From the NCBI RefSeq assembly GCF_002088975.1, contig NZ_NCST01000039.1:1-60098 (forward strand): a stretch of DNA of 60,098 nucleotides, given 5' to 3'. Of the stretch, positions 55,866-60,098 are shown in pieces. The translations under genes were made by a program, and so were the position numbers. Numbering within the stretch: position 1 is the stretch's first letter; the number at the start of each line of letters is the position of its first letter. The notes beneath the pieces are model-generated. The model did not search any database. It had not been told where the DNA came from and saw only the letters and a program-made list of their open reading frames with translations. The stretch is from Henriciella aquimarina (GTDB taxonomy: Bacteria; Pseudomonadota; Alphaproteobacteria; Caulobacterales; Hyphomonadaceae).

Positions 55866-56848
55866 GCGGCATCTACAAGGTCCACGGGGCGCTCGGCTCG
55901 CCTTATTCGATGAAGGTCCGCGCGGCGATGCGCGCCAAGCGCCTGCCACATGTCTGGGTACCCCTCACCGCCGACCTGCGAGAGCCGGTCCTGTCAAAGG
56001 TCAAGGCGCCCGTCATTCCCGTGATCCAGACACCGGAAGGCGAATGGACGAACGATTCAACGCCATTCCTGCTTGGCCTTGAAACCGAAGGCCGGGCGCT
56101 CCTGCCGGAAGATCCGGTCCAGCGCTTCGCTTGCCTGCTTCTCGAGGACATGGCCGACGAATGGACCATGAAGGCGATGTTCCACTACCGCTGGGCCTAT
56201 GAGGAAGACGCGGAATGGTGCGCCAACTGGCTGATGTATGACAGCCTGCCCAATGCCGGGCGCGAGGCCGTCGAGAAAGCCGCCGCCACGATACGCGAAC
56301 GGCAGATCTCGCGCATGCCCCTTGTTGGCTGCACGCCTGAAACGGCCCCGATCATCGAAACATCCTTTGCCCGGGTGACCGCCTGCCTCGAGGACATGGC
56401 GCTTGGATCGGCAAGTTTCCTGTTTGGGGACCGGCCATCGCTGGCCGACATGGCCTTTTACGGCCAGATCAAGGTGATGAGCTACGACCCGACACCCATG
56501 GCCTTTCTGCGCGCCGAGCGGCCCTATTTCTATCGCTGGCTCGACCTGGCCGACGACACGTCCGGTGTTGAAGGCGAGTGGGGCGATACGCTGTCAGAGC
56601 CTGTGAAAGCGCTTGTGGCCATTGCCGGCGAAACCTATCTCCCCTTTCTGAAGGCCAATTCTGAAGCCCTTGAGAAAGAGGAGAAATCCTTCTCCTTGAC
56701 CCTGGAGGGCAGAGCCTACACGCAGGGCGTTTTCAAGTATCAGAAACGCTGTCTTGATGCGCTGCGCGAAGACTGGGCGCGCCTTGATGAGGCGAGCCGG
56801 GAGACCCTGCGCCCGCTGATCGGGCCGAATGCGGCCATCCTCGGCTAG
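55862..56848 (+). CDS. Glutathione S-transferase-like protein
   Basis: This 328-residue protein has an N-terminal thioredoxin-like fold (YKVHGALGSPYSMKVRAAMRAK, with cis-Pro region VIPVIQTPEGEW) and a helical C-terminal domain (FGDRPSLADMAFYGQ). About 90 extra residues at the C-terminus (EALEKEEKSFSLTLEGRAY, QKRCLDALREDW) go beyond the usual 200-230. The Ser before Pro replaces a Cys redox centre. Whether it binds glutathione is unknown. It overlaps the phosphatase gene by four bases and the fRMsr gene by four bases tail to tail. Confidence 0.87.
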   Translation: MSGIYKVHGALGSPYSMKVRAAMRAKRLPHVWVPLTADLREPVLSKVKAPVIPVIQTPEGEWTNDSTPFLLGLETEGRALLPEDPVQRFACLLLEDMADEWTMKAMFHYRWAYEEDAEWCANWLMYDSLPNAGREAVEKAAATIRERQISRMPLVGCTPETAPIIETSFARVTACLEDMALGSASFLFGDRPSLADMAFYGQIKVMSYDPTPMAFLRAERPYFYRWLDLADDTSGVEGEWGDTLSEPVKALVAIAGETYLPFLKANSEALEKEEKSFSLTLEGRAYTQGVFKYQKRCLDALREDWARLDEASRETLRPLIGPNAAILG

Positions 56849-57312
56849 GCCGTCAGCAGGACCTGACAGATCGCTTCCAGCCCGGCCTGGTCGACCGCAT
56901 CGAACGCGCCATACTCCGTCGAGTCGACGTCCAGCACGGCGGCGAGCTTGCCATTGCCGTCGAAGACGGGGACCACGATTTCGGAATTCGAGCGCGAGTC
57001 GCAGGCGATATGACCCGGAAAGGCATGGACGTCCTCCACGAGCTGGGTCTTTCCTTCCGCCGCGCAGGCCCCGCAGACGCCCTTGCCGAACGGAATGCGC
57101 AGGCAGCCAAGGGTGCCCTGATAAGGCCCGACAACGAGTTCATCCGGTTTCTGCGGATCGACGACATAAAACCCCGTCCAGAAAAAGCGCGGGCGGAAGG
57201 CCTCGGCCAGAAGGCAGGCGGCGGTCGCATAGCGCGCCGGCACATAGGTTTCCCCGGCCACGACGGCTTCGATCTCGGCTTTCAGCTCACGATAGGTCGC
57301 TTCGCGGTCCAT
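56845..57312 (-). CDS. msrC: Free methionine-(R)-sulfoxide reductase (GAF type)
   Basis: This 155-residue GAF-fold enzyme reduces free methionine-R-sulfoxide. FRPRFFWTGFYVVD is the family pattern, and the redox cysteines appear in GCLRIPFGKGVCGACAAEG and HIACDSRSNSEIVVPV, matching the three-cysteine arrangement of fRMsr. AAVLDVDSTEYGAFD closes the domain. All expected cysteines are present. Confidence 0.94.
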   Translation of the reverse strand: MDREATYRELKAEIEAVVAGETYVPARYATAACLLAEAFRPRFFWTGFYVVDPQKPDELVVGPYQGTLGCLRIPFGKGVCGACAAEGKTQLVEDVHAFPGHIACDSRSNSEIVVPVFDGNGKLAAVLDVDSTEYGAFDAVDQAGLEAICQVLLTA

Positions 57313-57460
57313 CCGTCTATCCCTTTACAGCGTGAGCGCCATATCGGTCTTCGGGGCCGACACCTCAAGAGCCCCATGGACGCCGCGCTGCTGCTCTGAA
57401 ATAGTCAAAGTTGAAGGGTGGAGTGGTTTGTGCTGACGCCACAGGAGAGGAGGCTGCCGC

Positions 57461-58201
57461 GTGAAAGACGCTGTCCGGACGGTCATTGTCGCCTGGGTGA
57501 TGTGTCTCAGCCTGTGCGTGCCCCTTTCAGCTTTTGCCCAGAGCGATCCCGGCGAGGACGAAGCCGGCCGCATTGAGCGCCTCGTCGAGCGCCATGCCGG
57601 CAATGACCGCATCCAGACAGAGCGCCCAGAATGGGAGCCAGAAACACCCGATATCGAACCCCGCGACCGCAATCCCTTCATCGAGGCGATTGGCGACTTT
57701 TTTGCCTGGCTGTTCAGCGGGATAGCTCCCATCCTGAAGGTCCTGCTTTTCGTTGCCATCGCAGCGGCCATTCTCTACGCCCTCTGGTACATGTTCGGCG
57801 ATGTCGTGGGGCTGAAATTACGGCGGAAGACGCAGACCGGCGACGAGCCGGAGGTTTCCGACATTCGCGGTCACCGGCCCGACCGGGGCCAGGCCACCGC
57901 CCTGCTCGATCAGGCCGATGCGCTCGCCGCCGATGGCCGGTTTGCCGAAGCCGTTCACCTGCTGCTCTTCCGCTCCATCGAAGACCTGCAGGAGCGGCGT
58001 ACCGGCGGCGTGCCGCAATCGCTGACCGCACGCGAAATCCAGTCTCTGTCAGACCTTTCCGCGCGCGCCCGTGAAGCGCTCGGCCCGATCATCCGGATTG
58101 TCGAGAACAGCTTCTTCGGCGGCCGCGCCGTCGACCGCGATGGCTGGCAGCGCGCGCGCACCTCTTACGAACAGTTTGCCTTCGGCGAGGCCGGCGCATG
58201 A
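57461..58201 (+). CDS. DUF4129 membrane protein
   Basis: This 246-residue protein has a signal or first helix (residues about 7-26), an acidic periplasmic part, a second helix near residues 85-110, and a cytoplasmic DUF4129 domain (RFAEAVHLLLFRSIEDLQERR, SLTAREIQSL). The start is GTG 57461, with AGGAGG at eight bases. It is the first gene of the operon leading to the moxR-type ATPase and overlaps the next gene by four bases. The family has no defined biochemical role. Confidence 0.9.
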   Translation: MKDAVRTVIVAWVMCLSLCVPLSAFAQSDPGEDEAGRIERLVERHAGNDRIQTERPEWEPETPDIEPRDRNPFIEAIGDFFAWLFSGIAPILKVLLFVAIAAAILYALWYMFGDVVGLKLRRKTQTGDEPEVSDIRGHRPDRGQATALLDQADALAADGRFAEAVHLLLFRSIEDLQERRTGGVPQSLTAREIQSLSDLSARAREALGPIIRIVENSFFGGRAVDRDGWQRARTSYEQFAFGEAGA

Positions 58202-59398
58202 GCGAACGCCTGCCGCAATCGAGCAGCCCCTTTTCGCCCAGGGTGGTCGTCATCCTGATCGGGGTGGGCCTCTTCTCCTTCCTGGCGGTGATGTCGCTGA
58301 TGGCCTGGTCACCGGACTTGGCGAGCCGCGACCGCGCCGGGGCGACCCCCTATTCCCGCTCCGCCAGCGGCTATGCTGGCCTGCGCACCATGCTGGAGGC
58401 CGACGGCCGGCAGGTTTCGGTCTCGCGGCGCACCGAGACGATGAGTGCGCGCGACGGACGCCTGCTCGTCCTAACGCTGCCCTTGCGCGGGCGCACCTTC
58501 GAGATCGGCGAGGTCGCCGAACCGGCGCTCATCGTCCTGCCGAAATGGCGCTCCCTGCCCAACCCCGCCCGTCAGGCCTGGGAGGTCGACACGCGTCTGG
58601 CCAGCGAAGGCGCCGTCGACGGCATGCTGGGCCTAGTGGCAGAAGACGCAAGCCTCCGGCGGCTCGATGAGCCTCCGGAGGCGCTGGACACACCCTTCGG
58701 GACACTGGCCCCGCAATTCGACGGCAAACTGCAGCTGATCCGCGCCAACGGGCTGGACCCGGTCATCGCCCTGCCGCAAGGCCTGCTCCTTTCGCGGCTC
58801 GGCGAGCGCGAAATCTATGTCCTGTCGGACCCGGACGTGCTCAACAATTTCGGCCTCGCGCGGCTTGAAAATGCCCGCACCGGGCTCGGCATCCTCGAGC
58901 TTGTAAGCCGCAGCGAGAGCCAGCCGATTGTCTTCGATGCGACGCTGCACGGCTTCGAACGCTCCAACAATCTGCTGAAGCTCCTGCTCGACATCCCCTT
59001 CCTCGGCGCGACGCTCGTGGCGCTCGCCACCATGGCGCTGATCGGCTGGGCTGCCGCCATCCGCTTCGGCGCGCCGGAACGTGAAGCCCCGGCCTTCGCG
59101 CCGGGCAAGCAGGCGCTCGCCGACAATTCCGCCGGCCTCATCGCCATGGCCCGGCGCGAGGCCCGTATGGCGCCCGGCTATCTGGCGCTGACCCGCCGCG
59201 CACTGTCGCGCGATCTCGGCACCCCGAAGACACTGAGCGAAACCGAGCTCGCCACCCTGCTCGACCGCATGGGCGAACAGGCCGGGCTCGAGGAAACATG
59301 GACGGATATCGGCAGCGGGCTTTCGACCCCCGCCGCCTCACGCGACGATCTGAGACACAAGGCCCGCGCCCTCTGGCGCTGGCGCAGGGAGATGACAC

Positions 59399-59412
<14 letters not shown>
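58198..59412 (+). CDS. DUF4350 domain membrane protein
   Basis: This 404-residue protein has an N-terminal helix (about 15-37), the DUF4350 domain in the middle ([54 protein letters not shown]), and a second helix near 263-287, then a cytoplasmic, basic tail ([11 protein letters not shown]). This fits the DUF4350 partner in MoxR operons. It overlaps DUF4129 by four bases and the ATPase gene by 14. Confidence 0.88.

Positions 59413-60098
<686 letters not shown>

Overview
The window is a high-GC chromosomal segment of an alphaproteobacterium, most likely from the stalked and budding group (Caulobacterales, Maricaulales or Hyphomonadales; Hyphomonadaceae-like). Four things point there. It has a DivL-type cell-polarity kinase with Tyr in place of the phospho-accepting His. 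A TTAA-N7-TTAAC box (CtrA type) and a cluster of GANTC sites (CcrM type) lie just upstream of that kinase. A cytochrome c / parallel beta-helix lipoprotein pair of the HNE_0200 type is present. Many short operons use ATGA or TGATG overlaps. I see no prophage, CRISPR array, rRNA operon or classical insertion sequence. Both window edges cut genes: pbpC on the left and a moxR-type ATPase on the right.

Layout. 1-6 kb: pbpC and a thioester alpha-2-macroglobulin lipoprotein. 6-9 kb: a YhiN-type flavoprotein that seems to use a rare start codon, and a catalase with a clear terminator. 9-13 kb: small membrane proteins, an HNH nuclease, an APC-like permease, folD-DUF167-yggT, and tRNA-Ala(CGC). 13-19 kb: a membrane alpha/beta-hydrolase, an acyl-CoA dehydrogenase, an MFS transporter, a VOC protein and an SDR. 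19-26 kb: a hybrid histidine kinase, the bioB-HAD-lipoprotein-phhB operon, and divL. 26-33 kb: a subtilisin-like lipoprotein with a 17-proline spacer, orphan lipoproteins, a YbiI-type zinc finger, and the cytochrome/beta-helix pair. 33-36 kb: ahcY and a small GIY-YIG nuclease among palindromic repeats, then an EF-hand protein. 36-41 kb: polA, an AT-rich gap holding a 26-residue hydrophobic peptide gene, and a second repeat family. 41-47 kb: CtaG, a glyoxalase-like protein, a GAF-GGDEF-PilZ-like cyclase, a PAP2 phosphatase and EttA. 47-57 kb: a DPP-IV-type peptidase, otsA-otsB-GH15, and small envelope proteins. 57-60 kb: the start of a DUF4129-DUF4350-moxR operon.

The most unusual part is 33.1-35.3 kb. 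Two composite repeats of 94 and 96 bases, each made of two inverted 34-base stem-loop arms, lie on either side of ahcY and a single-domain GIY-YIG nuclease. A degenerate solo arm sits just upstream of the nuclease and another, more decayed one at 29.2 kb. This looks like a REPIN/RAYT arrangement, but with a GIY-YIG protein where the Y1 transposase would be. That partnership is my inference. Two other points stand out: a compact unit (promoter, 20-bp palindrome, ribosome binding site, 26-codon gene, hairpin) at 39.35-39.54 kb, and the CtrA/GANTC-rich region shared by divL and the subtilase gene.
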